This document shows, piece by piece, positions 33,412 to 44,419 of a stretch of DNA of 64,000 nucleotides; position 1 is the first letter of the stretch; every line of letters starts with the position of its first letter. A program made the position numbers and the translations under genes. The DNA is taken from NCBI GenBank assembly GCA_950295325.1, contig OX485805.1, positions 42,806,758 to 42,870,757 on the forward strand, in the 5' to 3' direction. Source of the stretch: Polytrichum commune (Eukaryota > Streptophyta > Polytrichopsida > Polytrichales > Polytrichaceae). The notes under the pieces were generated by a model. The model had not been told where the DNA came from. It was given only the letters and a program-made list of their open reading frames with translations, and searched no databases.

Positions 33412-36400
33412 GCATCGCAGTCTTTGGATCTTACCGGATCACAAAGGCATTCAATGGAGGATCACGATGTTGAGTTGTTGCTTCCTTTGGTTCCCGTTGT
33501 GGCTAGTGGGGACGTTCCACAGGCAGAGGTGATCGATTCATGGAACTTTGATTGAAATGTTATGACATTTGAAATGTTTGGCAAAAGTTCTTATATTCGG
33601 TTGTTCTGGTCTATTCTTATTATTTGCTTCACTTGTTTTCTCAGATTGATGCACCGGTTATGATGGAATGCGTGCGACCTCTTGATGAGTCGAATCCGGA
33701 TGAGACTGAGCTCCATATTAGAAGATCACAGAAGGAGGACTCCAACAGCGTGATTCACCGGGTTCAAATGAAACCAATTGGGAAGTCACGATTCCCGATT
33801 CCATTATGTCGTTTGCGTTGTCTACCTCTTGTTAGACCCATCAACGAGGTTGATGTGGCTCGATTGGAAAATGAGTTCGTGATGGGTTATCGTGATGGTG
33901 ATCAAGCTTTGTATGTTTCTCCATACAACAACCTCGATGACGTCCTTTATGTATCAGATGATATGAAGGCTTCATGGAGTCCATTATGGCAGGAGGCCAA
34001 TAAAGAGTTTGATGCATTTCTCGTAAAAGACCCCGACCTCTCTCACCTAGTTGGCAAGATGTTCTTTGAGTGGAAAGGCAATCATCGATTGACAGCTTCG
34101 TTTAGGCACATTAACAAACAGCATTCCATGGAAAAAGATTGGCACATATCCGTGGACTGCATTGTTGTGGACCCAAGAAACTGCACCGCAGTCTTCCTTA
34201 ATGCGATGAATGACATCAATTGGTGAGTTTTTGGATTTTGAAAGTGTGTGACATTGAGTTTAGTTTGAAGTAAATGTGTTTGAAATTTGGGGGGGTCTCG
34301 GAACCGAGAGGGGGGGAGGTGTATGTTGGGAGGGAGTTTCATTTTAGTTTGAAATATTTTCAGTGGATATATGGTGTGATTTCTGAAATGTGGGAGGGGG
34401 GGGTCTCGGAACCGAGAGGGGGGGGGGAGGTGTATTTTGGGAGGGAGTTTCATTTTAGTTTGAAATATTTTCAATGGATATGTGGTGTGATTTCTGAAAT
34501 GTGGGGGGGGGGGGGGTCTCGGAACCGAGAGGGGGGGGGGAGGTGTATGTTGGGAGGGAGATTGTTTTTATTTTGAAATATGCTTGGTTGGAATATGGTG
34601 TGATCTTTGAAATGTGGGGGGGGGGGGGTCTCGGAACCGAGAGGGGGGGGGGGAGGTGTATATAGTGAGGGAGATTGTTTTTATTTTGAAATATTTTCAA
34701 TGGATATATGGTGTGATTTCTGATATGTGGGGGGGGGGGTCTGGGAACTGAGAGGGGGGGAGGTGTATATAGTGAGGGAGTTTCATTTTAGTTTGAAATA
34801 TGTTTGGTTGAAATTTGGTGCGGGATTTTTAGGCTGTGCTTGAGGTAAGCTAGTTTCAGATTCTTTGTTCTCTCACGTTTTGTTTAATTAGGTCCACGGA
34901 GCATGACCATGTTAAGGACAACCTCCCCGCGAAGTTGCTTCGCATTCGGACGTTTGGAAAGATGAAGCTGGAGGAGTTTAAGGACCTCCTTTTCATGGCG
35001 GACTACAAGATGTGCGAGACCAAGATGGTCAATGGTCCTACTTGGTATCCCTTGACATTAGACGTCTTTGTCAAATTCCTATGCAAGGTAATTTGCTTTC
35101 TTTATTTTCCACAATTCCCCTTCCCCCGTGTTTACGCCCGTTCCTTATTTTGTTCTTGGTTTGTTCCAGAGGGAGATATCCGCCGCGGCTGATACTGCAG
35201 CAAGGTTGTACCGTGAGAAAACTCCCGAGGCTCTCAGGTCCGCTCCTGAAATTTGGGATGCTATGACAAAAGCTCAAGATAGGTTGATCAAAACCATTCG
35301 ATCTCGAAACTTTGAGAAGTTTATTTCCGTCGCCCACAAGGACAACGGTGATGACTTCTTCCTCGAGGTGCCTCTCCTATCTTTGCTTATTCATTTTCTT
35401 TCTCGCTTTTCTATACACGTGGTTGTACTTAATGTTTCTTTCTTTTCCTTTCTGTGGCAGATTGACCGTCATTTCTCCACCTTCCTCGTCACGGACATGA
35501 CAATAGAGAAACTCCAAAAGGTGGCCACCACACATGTGGATGCCCATTTCAAGGCCAAGTGGCTTAGGTGGTGGAACTCCTCCGCCGAGGTCAAGGAACA
35601 CAACAAATTTCCTTCGGCTCTCCTTCTTAGAGAGAAAGTCCTCGAAAATTGGCTTAACAAAGCTTCTTTCTGGGCTCAGGTGCATCTCTATCTTTTTCCT
35701 TCTTTCTTTTCATTCCTTCCTCTACTTGTCGTTTCTAATCATTCTTTTTTCTATTCATAGTTGGAGAAGGGCGCCGAGGCAGAAATTGCTTCATTTGAAA
35801 ATGATAGTTCCGTCAAAATCGATTGGGGTTCTACTAAGGATATTTTGCAACCCGCCAATTATGTTGATCATTGGAGGCTCATTTTGTGGGACAAGGCTTT
35901 CCAGGTGTATTTTGACGACAAAGGCGATTTGAAATTTGTTAAAGGCATTGATCTCATGGAGTTTGACGAGGGCCCCATCGCAATCAAACGCGTCGCATAC
36001 CGGTAATTGTTTGAGTTTTCATTTGCTATACATGTTCTTCATTTCCTATCCCCGCAAATTTCTTCTCTCATGTTCTTCATTTTCCAGGTACATTCACCGG
36101 GAGCTCGTTGTGAAGAATGTTTTGCCTCCTTCATATTTGTCCACTTCCTTTCTAGAGTGGGTTGATGTGAACTCCAATCTTTGTGTGTATACGGCCATGC
36201 AACTTGCCAAATTCCCCCACGTGCATTTGGTAGTCTGTGGTTGGTACTTGGATTGCTCCCGTGGATTCGTGCCCGATGTAGAAGAATCCCTTTACAACAG
36301 CCTTGTTACGTCTGCCCCTGAGGTGATTGAACTAGAGGAAGAGCCGGAGGAGGATAATCCTGCTCCTCCATCCATTGAGAAGGATGTTGCGCCCGTCAAA

Positions 36401-38178
36401 GCGAAGGCCAAGGGTAGGAAGGTTGTCCCCCTTGCCTCTTCTCAAGTTTCTACTCGTTCTTACACTAAGGCTTCCGTTTCACGCATTGTTGCTCCAGCCA
36501 CCACCGTGGTTGGAAGTCTTTTCGCCACCCCTTCTGCCCATCCCCCCGATCCTGTTGCTACTCCTTCCCATAGCGGTGGTACCATCTCGTCCGTGCCTCG
36601 CAAGAAAAAGGCTGTTGCACCGGCTACTTCTGCGACTTCGTCGGAGAGGTCATCTAGTCTTTTATTGATTAAGAATGTGGACATGGGAGACCTCATTGAG
36701 GATCTCATGAAGACTAAGGTTCCCCCTCCCGCCTACCGCCGCATACAAGACTTCCTAACTAAGGTTTGTATGCCTTTCTTTTTCTTTATCCATTCATTGA
36801 TTGTGTTTCATCATTCGTTGTTTTTTTTATTGTTATTGGGGTTTTTTCTTCTCAGGTTGGAGCGGGCCGAACTCGTCCAAACACTAAGCCTAAGCTTCAT
36901 TTAGGCATTGACCTAATATTTGCCGATGTGCCTGAGAATTTGCGTGTGCCGAGCATCTCGGCCTCAATCTCGGATGTTCCTCACTAGAACAAGCCCTCTT
37001 CTTATTATTTCGAGGTTTTGTTCGTTTTTGCCAATGCCAACCTCCATGACGACGGCGTCATCGTCTTTGCTCACGCCGCAGATCTTGAGGTCTCTAGATC
37101 AATTCACGACTGGGCACACACGGAAGAATTCTATGTTGCCGAAGATTGGTTTGGCATGAATGACCTCGATCTCCAATTGCCCACTAATTCATCTGAATTG
37201 GTAATTCTTTTAAGGCTTCATCGATTTTCATTCCTACCTTATTTATTTCATTTGTATTTTCCTCATTCTAGTGTTCAAATTTTGTGCAGACTCGCAAGTT
37301 CTTCATCAAAGTGTTTGTGCATAATCGGTCCGTTTTGAATGTCCGCACCTCGAACTTCGAGGACATGGGTTACAATCTCAAATGAGATGGTTGGCTCAAC
37401 AGCTTCACCGATGTGAAGAACCAATCCGTGACAGACGACGGGGTGCCTTGGAGAGGTACTCGTGAAAAGCGCCCCGAATTCTTCTCGATCATTTTCTCCG
37501 CCCTCACGGACAAGGACGACATTATATTGAATTGGCAGTGTGGCGTTGGTTCGTTCTTCTTCTCTTGTTTTTTTCATTTCATTATTTTTTTTTCTTTAAA
37601 TTTCATTCGTTGCCCATTCATTTTTTTTATCTTCACCTATTCGCATTTTGTTGTTCTAGGAGGTTCCATCATTGCTTACCGCTCCATTCAACGTCATATT
37701 GTGGCGCTTGAATCGGACATTGATGTCTTCAAGTCCATCCTCCTCCCCATTCGTGAGCCTGAGCAAGAACACATCTCTCAACACGCCGCCCCTCAACGAC
37801 GATCCGTTTTCGCTCCTCCTTTCCGGAAGATGGCAAAGCGCAATTTTGATTTGCTGTGTGCGTAAGTTCGTTCTTAGTTTCTAACTGGTTTGAATTTCTA
37901 TATCTCAGTTTTGAACATGTTCTTATTTTTTCTCTCCCTATATGTGCAGAGTTTAAAATGAGAGTCCCATCCACGTCCTTAATTCGGACATGTTTGCAAC
38001 GCCTTCAACGACATTTGAGCTTCCTTCCTATGCTGCTGAGCTTGCCCATCTCTTGGCAGAATCACCCTCTCCAGCTCCTATTCGCACCTACCATTTCAAC
38101 AAACTAGTGTTGGATTTCCTAGATATAGAGGCCGAGCAAGGCGAGGATAGTGATAGACTTGGTAGTCCAAGTATTTGA
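33412..38178 (+). pseudogene. 11-exon gene with C-terminal methyltransferase-like domain (three in-frame stops)
   Basis: Inferred exons, ATG at 33454: 33454-33528, 33645-34222, 34892-35087, 35170-35367, 35461-35679, 35761-36002, 36088-36763, 36856-37200, 37290-37548, 37660-37861, 37950-38178. All introns are GT-AG and the total is 3219 nt, exactly 1073 codons. Residues 1-540 form an unknown helical region; about 610-725 is a Pro/Ser/Ala-rich linker; then DLIFADVPEN (about 747-756, where N4/N6 methylases have DPPY/N), HDDGVIVF, and near 918 DIILNWQCGVGGSIIA with VALESD, which resembles the S-adenosylmethionine motif (D-x-F-x-G-x-G…E). The order IV before I is that of beta-class amino-methyltransferases. 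Stops: TAG 36985, TGA 37383, TAA 37954, the rest open without frameshifts. So it is a young pseudogene, or shorter products are made. The key catalytic motif is already unusual (DVPE for DPPY). A paralogous broken copy lies at 14.9-13.4 and 0.75-0.5 kb. The family name is unknown to me. Confidence 0.72.
34276..34800. repeat. G-rich palindromic tandem repeat in intron 2
   Basis: Five units of about 113 bp, each with a run of 7-14 G, TCTCGGAACCGAGA, and another G run, followed by AGGTGTAT and GAGGGAG. The last unit is degenerate (CTGGGAACTGAG). It enlarges intron 2 (34223-34891) of the methyltransferase-like gene, whose other introns are about 80-160 bp. Confidence 0.95.
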
Positions 38179-38184
38179 CTAAGC

Positions 38185-38380
38185 CCTGTGAGTTAGAAAC
38201 CTCCATCTTATATGTATTGGTTTTTATTAAGTCTTTTATGAGTTTATGTGTTGAACTAGTTTGTTTGTACTAAAGAACCACAGGTATTGTGTTACTTTGA
38301 TATAAGCCTCAAAAAAAATTTGGAAATGTTGTGAGTGTCTTTGATTTGTCTCCAAAATATGTGTTGGAATTTTCTTGAAA
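38185..38380. other. 3' flank of methyltransferase-like gene
   Basis: AT-rich, no further coding match; no clear polyadenylation signal chosen. Confidence 0.4.
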
Positions 38381-39660
38381 TCTGGTATGTGGGGGGGTCT
38401 CGGAACCTAAGGTGCTTGCTATCATCTAAGGAATGGAGCGACTTTTATTTAAGCTTCAAAAAATGTTTTTGGATATTTGTTGAAATCTTGTATGGGGGGG
38501 GTCTCGGAACCGAGAGGGGGGGATTTTTATTTTAGTTGGACTTTGGGGAAGGTTTCGTAATAAGTGACTTTGCTTTCTCACTACCTAGGGTAGGTAGTTT
38601 GTGGTCATTGCACCAGATTTTGCATGTGCCATTATAGTCATACTTCTTAAGATTGCATCCCCCACTCAAGTTAAGATTCACCCCATTGATGTAGGGCAAT
38701 CCAATCCAATATTAACCCCATGATGTTTGCCTCCACGTTCATCCATTTTCACATTCGACAATTGTTTTTATTTTAAAATATTTTTGGTGGATTTATGGTG
38801 TGATTTTTGAAATGTGGGGGGGGGGGGGGTCTCGGAACCGAGAGGGGGGGGGGGGAGGTGTATGTAGTGAGGGAGTTTCATTTTAGTTTGAAAATTTGCT
38901 TGGTTGAAATATGGTGTGATTTCTCAAATGTGGGGGGGGGGTCTCGGAACCGAGAGGGGGGGGGGGGGGGGGAGGTGTATGTTGTGAGGGAGTTTCATTT
39001 TAGTTTGAAATGTTTTCATTGGATATATGGTGTGATTTCTGAAATGTGGGGGGGGGGGGTCTCGGAACCGAAAGGGGGGGGGGAGGTGTATGTTGTGAGG
39101 GAGTTTCATTTTAGTTTGAAATATGCTTGGTGGATATATTGTGTGATTTCTGAAATGTGGGGGGGGGGGTGGGTCTCGGAACCGAGAGGGGGGGGGGAGG
39201 TGTATGTTGGGAGGGAGTTTCATTTTAGTTTGAAATATGTTTGGTTGAAATATGGAGTGTTTTCTGAAATGTGGAGGGGGGTCTCGGAACCGAGAGGGGG
39301 GGGGGGGAGGTGTATGTAGTGAGGGAGTTTCATTTTAGTTTGAAATATGCTTGGTTGAAATATGGTGTGATTTCTGAAATGTGGGGGGGGGGTCTCGGAA
39401 CCGAGAGGGGGGGGGGTTTATCTTAGTTGTGGAGCTGTTTCTATCTTGCTAGTTGGGTTGCTATTTCTCTAGTTGAGGGGTTAGGGGTAGTGGGTTGGGG
39501 TTGGCACCAGATATTGCATGAGCCATTATGGTCATTATGTTATTGATTCCATCCCCCACTCAATTTAAGATTCACCCCTTCAATCTAGTGCAATAAAGTA
39601 AAGATTCACCCATAATGTTTGCCTCCACGTGCACCCCATTCACATTGGCCTACTTCCAAT
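38381..39660. repeat. G-rich palindromic repeats downstream, with duplicated spacer
   Basis: Eight copies of the TCTCGGAACCGAGA core with flanking G runs (near 38398, 38503, 38831, 38942, 39061, 39175, 39284 and 39391), the last six in tandem at about 110-119 bp. A spacer of about 150 bp (CACCAGAT-TTGCAT…GTTTGCCTCCACGT) occurs at about 38610-38745 and 39503-39640, so the whole block seems to have been duplicated. Confidence 0.92.
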
Positions 39661-39792
39661 CCCAAATGCTATATAGCAAATGCAAGTTTTGTTTGGGCAT
39701 CTCTCGGCCACATTTGAGGAAGGCTCCATTCTTGAATTCAGGTGTGTCTCTCGGTCAAAATTTATGCATTCTTGAATCTATGGGTTGTGTGT

Positions 39793-40340
39793 GAGGTTAA
39801 GGCCTTGGCCAAGAATTTGTGATTCTAGGCTCTTGTATACGAGGTTAAGGCCTTGACCAAAAAATTCAGATTGTTTACTCTTGTGTGTGAGGTTAAGGCC
39901 TTGGCCAAAAATTTCAGATTGTATGCTCTTGTATGTGAGGTTAAGGCCTTGGCCACAAATTTCAGATTATTGGCTCTTGTGTGTGAGGTTAAGTCCTTGG
40001 CCAAAAATTTCAGATTGTTGGCTCTTGTGTGTGAGGTTAAGGCCTTGGCCACAAATTTCAGATTGTTGGCTCTTGTGTGTGAGGTTAAGGCCTTGGCCAA
40101 AAATTTGTGATTGTAGGCTCTTGTATATGAGGTTAAGGCCTTGGCCAAAAAATTCAGATTGTTGGCTCTTGTGTGTGAAGTTAAGGCCTTGGCCAAAAAT
40201 TTCAGATTGTTGGCTCTTGTGTGTAAGGTTAAGGCCTTGGCCACAAATTTCAAATTGTTGGCTCTTGTGTGTGAGGTTAAGGCCTTGGCCAAAAATTTGT
40301 GATTGTGTGCTCTTGTATATGAGGTTAAGGCTCTTGTGAA
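39793..40340. repeat. 48-bp tandem repeat, about 12 units
   Basis: GAGGTTAAGGCCTTGGCC starts units at 39793, 39841, 39889, 39937 and so on to about 40321. Since 48 is a multiple of three and stops are rare, several frames are open on both strands (for example EVKALAKNFRLLALVC per unit on the plus strand). I treat it as a repeat, not a gene, because neither frame has a plausible context. Confidence 0.95.
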
Positions 40341-40467
40341 TTTTAATCATTCTTGAGTCTTTGGGTTGAGGTTAAGTTCTTGGCCAAAATTTACTTAATT
40401 TTTGAGTTCATTTGTGTACCTCATCATTTGTTCATCGAGTTGTGGAAGATCGCTCTAATTGCACGTC

Positions 40468-40968
40468 ATGGAGCCACTCGTATTGCATCTGGACCTAGAT
40501 GTACAATTGTCAGTCTTAGTTCCCAACTTATTGGTGGGTGCTGCAAATGTGGATACGGGCCGGGAGACGGTATTGGACACCCAACGTCGTTTGTCGCTAA
40601 TCCACGATTTGAGGCTATGTTGCAAATCATGGAAAAATGTTGTGGATAAAAGTGTGGAGTACAATGCTCTTCGTTTGGCTCAATATGAATACGCCATGGG
40701 TCCCAATGTAGACTTAAGGGTGTGTTTGCCACGCGAACATAACCTCGTCACACAATTTCAAATGAACATGATGTGGTTCTTTCATAGCCGCCACGTCAAC
40801 TTAAAAATTTCGCGGAGGATTCTTATGTCGGACTTGGGGGATTTGTCATTGCGTTCATTGGCTAAGCTAAGGGATGAATTGGAGAGTTGCTGGTGTGCGG
40901 AGGAGTTCTATGGCATGATCTTTGAATCCTTTTACCCATATTGGACATGCCCGGCCGATAGGGTGTAG
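40468..40968 (+). CDS. Small hypothetical protein, F-box-like
   Basis: 166 codons from the ATG at 40468 (a TAA lies in frame 12 bases upstream). The middle part, VPNLLVGAAN then LIHDLRLCCKSWKNVVDKS, has the spacing of an F-box, where SKP1-binding proteins carry LP…L…LRLVCKSWRxxV. The rest (NALRLAQYEYAMG, LRSLAKLRDELESCW) has no domain I recognise, and no kelch or LRR repeats follow. If real it could bind SKP1 in an SCF ubiquitin ligase; this is inference from one short motif. Single exon, no visible upstream promoter; a 48-bp tandem array ends about 130 bp upstream. Confidence 0.4.
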   Translation: MEPLVLHLDLDVQLSVLVPNLLVGAANVDTGRETVLDTQRRLSLIHDLRLCCKSWKNVVDKSVEYNALRLAQYEYAMGPNVDLRVCLPREHNLVTQFQMNMMWFFHSRHVNLKISRRILMSDLGDLSLRSLAKLRDELESCWCAEEFYGMIFESFYPYWTCPADRV

Positions 40969-40976
40969 ATGGAACT

Positions 40977-41640
40977 AAAGTAGAGGATGGTTGTATATAG
41001 CTACTTGAACTGAATACACATTTTTGTAAGTCTTGAGTTTGGCACCTAATTTCATGAACATTTTCTCAGCCAATCAAATATTTTGTGTATGGGAATTATT
41101 GAAATCTAATCGTACTTGGAAATAGTACCCTACCTACTTGGCGCAATTTATCACTTTGTGGAAATCATTTATGTACACTTAAGTTGTTCATCATATGTTA
41201 ATGTTTGATTTCAATTGGTGACGTCAGCCCTAATTTAATATGAAACATTTGAAACCTAGACTATAGGATGTTTGAGAACAAATGGAATCTTCCACGCCTA
41301 TAGGATCCGTTGGTTTCTCGAACAATTCAAGGTTCTTATGTCCACGGGAATGGGGGTACCTTTCCAACAAATTGAATTCAAAATACCCCTAAATCCACGG
41401 AAATAGGCACCGCTTCTCCTAAAATTACCCAATAAAATCTAAATTTTCCGCTCTCCAATCACCGCTCACACTACTAAGTTTCCCGGATTTCAAAAGCAGG
41501 TGGTGAATACCATGTTCAAATTCGCAAAACTTATTAAAGTTGTGCCGGGGATCATCAAAATTACCAAGAACATTGAAGCCGATGACCCCGAAAGGAAGTT
41601 GGGCGGTGCCTTACAACAAAAGGCACGAGGGGAAATAGGT
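40977..41640. other. No gene recognised
   Basis: AT-rich flank of the small ORF. A short frame from 41500 overlaps the following tandem repeat and has no domain. Confidence 0.45.
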
Positions 41641-41644
41641 CCCA

Positions 41645-41840
41645 AGGCAAATCATGCTCGTGCCGCGGATGGAATGTTGAAGGGTGACTTTGTACTACCA
41701 AGGCAAATCATGTTTGTTCTGTGGACGGAATGTTAGAAGTTGGATTTGTGATACGAAGCCAAATCATGTTTGTTCCATGGGCATAATGTTAGAATTTGGC
41801 CTTATAGTACTAAGTCAAATCATGTTTGTGCCGTAGACAT
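41645..41840. repeat. 57-bp tandem repeat, four diverged units
   Basis: CAAATCATG recurs near 41648, 41705, 41760 and 41816, each followed by a variant of TTTGTGCCGTGGACATAATGTT. Confidence 0.8.
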
Positions 41841-41849
41841 AATGTACCT

Positions 41850-43960
41850 CCCCCCCCAATAATAGGGTTTAACATACCTCACTTATTGACACTTTCATTT
41901 ACTCATAGGTTATAAGTGCTAAATATGGATTCAACACTATAGACCAAATAAAATATCATCTAAACCCTTGCTAAGGGTTCATACAAATTTTCATGTATCA
42001 CATAATACATGTTGGACAAATGTAAATGATATTACGTACATGTGTTTATAAATTTAAAATTGGGTTCAAAAACTCATTATGTTTATTTTTGACCTCATAT
42101 ATAATCGAGGAATCCAACACCAAAGAAACTAAGCCATATTTAGAGAAATTTGCATAAAGAGCCATGGTTTATGCTTTCAAGCATATCTTGTGTTAAAAGG
42201 AACAATGTTGCACATTAAAAATTATGAGATTTTGGGGAATGTAACATTCGAATACCATAATCTTTGAGAGCAAAATGTTGAACCCATATATTGAGTTTTT
42301 GATGCACCAATCACAAATCAATTTTGAGTTACAGACTCATCAGTATGTTCTCAAAATTTAAAGCCAACAATAACTATCGATGCATGGTCATAGTGATGAT
42401 TCAAAAGATTGGCATAATGAAAATGAATCCCACTACACCATGCGATCAAAGACAACTTATGTGAAATTCTAGTAGAACGTAGAACTCAATATGAAGTTGA
42501 TGCCAAATTACATATATAACAAAATACCTCTAAAATTGGATTTATAAGAGCACAATTAACCCTAACTATATTGCTATTCAAACCTTGTGTAAATGTTGTT
42601 GCAAGATAGTCAAACCATGATACATCTGCCTCTAACCAATTGAAAAAACCCGCACTGCAAACCTACCATGGTTGTCTTAGGTGGGTACATGCCTACCATT
42701 TTTGGCTTGTGAGGAGGTAGATAGCATAGGCAAAACAAGCGGATCTTGTGAATGCCAACTAAATCCCAAACAACTACCATTCTTAACATGTTGACTAAAA
42801 CCTATATTTAGGTTGAACCTAGGTATAGAGGGAATTTTATGGGCACTTTTGGGGTAAAATTCCATATGGAAACCCAACCCTACAATATAAGGCCCAACTA
42901 TTGATAAATGTTATGGTAGTTACAATATGTCGATAAGAATTCAATGCACTGATTGGAAGAGAGTTGGATCTTGTTACACAATTGATTTATTATCAAGCTA
43001 GAATGAGCCAAGTCGGATTTGAATCGTCAAATTGCATTATGTGGCATATCAACGTCCATATATTACGCCTAGTACCTTAGTTCTCCTAGAATAGTAACAA
43101 AGTGTGTGTGTGTGTTGACTCAACAATGAATTTATTGCCAAGTAATAATATCACAACCACAACAACATGACAACAACACCCTCACATCCCGGAAGTGAGA
43201 AAGGGATGCCTAAGGGAAAAAATAAAATGAAAAAGAGCATCTACAAAAGTGTGGGAGATTACCATCAACATTGTCGCAGAGCTTTCAATTGCTTGTGATA
43301 ACGTACCTAGTTTAGATCTAAGAATGAAAGCTAGTGTAATCATCCCTAACTTTGTGCCATAAGCGGGTTGGTCCCACATGGTGAGAACATACGATGTTGG
43401 GGTAGATGTACATGATTCAATTATTTATCTTAATTGAACACTTATATTTGAGTGGTGTGTGATTTGGTGTGGATTCAAGAACAAACACCAAAAAGATACT
43501 TGTTTAAAAATGGTTGGGTTATGTGTTCAAAACATGTTAACCATTCTAAACTTAATAATCAACATGATTGGAAGGACCTATTCAACGAACAAATAAATCT
43601 TCATTCTTTTACCTTGGCCCAATCGTCTCCGTTTGGAAACCGGCATTTTCGAACTCGTGTGGCCTCTCATTCATTGTAGAGCTATTCGGCGCTCGTCTTC
43701 CTTCTAGGGTTTCTACCGTTCCACCGTTAGCCTATTTCAACCCTGCTCGCCTGCATAGGACATCATCTTCTTTGCTCTTTTCATAGTCGAGTAGTCTTGG
43801 GCACGGTTTCTCATGTCACAATTTGTGTGTTGCGCAATCGCAGCCTCCACGGGTGACCAGCCTGTTGTGTGTAGATAGCGGAGTGCTATGAATTCGTGAG
43901 GGTTTAGGGTTTTTTTGTTAAGGCCGTCCGTGATGATAACCTAATAGGCTTGTTTCTCAA
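41850..43960. other. No gene recognised
   Basis: AT-rich sequence with only short frames; a (GT)n stretch near 43102. The stretch 43600-43800 is more GC-rich and contains TCTAGGGTTTCTACC, but I cannot link it to a gene. Confidence 0.45.
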
Positions 43961-43962
43961 AC

Positions 43963-44350
43963 ATTCGCAGTGGCCGCCTAAAGCTTTCGCCCTGCCGGGC
44001 TTGAGAGCTAATGCAGCTTCCAAAGTTTCCTTGGATATCCGAGACTTAATTTTTTGGATGCTGCAGCTGTTTCCTGGTTCATTGACAATGCCTTTCTTTG
44101 ACATTTTTCTCTGGTTGATTTTGTGGTCCTCTCGGATATGAGTGACACTTTCTCCGGATGATCAACATTGATTCCAAGGCTTACAATTTGTGCACTTATT
44201 AGCTAAGCTAGTAAAATCGATCCTTCTACAAGCAACCTGTCCAGAACCTAAAGCCCTAAACCTGTCCAGAGGTGGCCGCTTAGAGCTTTCGCCCGACTGC
44301 TTAAGAGTTAATGCAGCTTCTAAAGCTTCCTTGGAGATCTCAAGCTTCTT
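43963..44350. repeat. Imperfect direct duplication, about 85 bp
   Basis: 43969-44050 and 44268-44345 share GTGGCCGC, AGCTTTCGCCC and TAATGCAGCTTC and run similarly. On the minus strand both read similarly (ISKETLEAALALK and ISKEALEAALTLK), so they could derive from duplicated exons of an unknown gene. Confidence 0.6.
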
Positions 44351-44419
44351 AAGTACCAATACAATTGTACACAAGGTGCACGCTGATCTATAGAGTGTGC
44401 CACCTCTGCCCATCTGGAT

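Noticed and set aside
39793-40340. CRISPR-like spacing of 48-bp repeats
   Set aside because: Units are contiguous without unique spacers, and the context is a plant nuclear genome.
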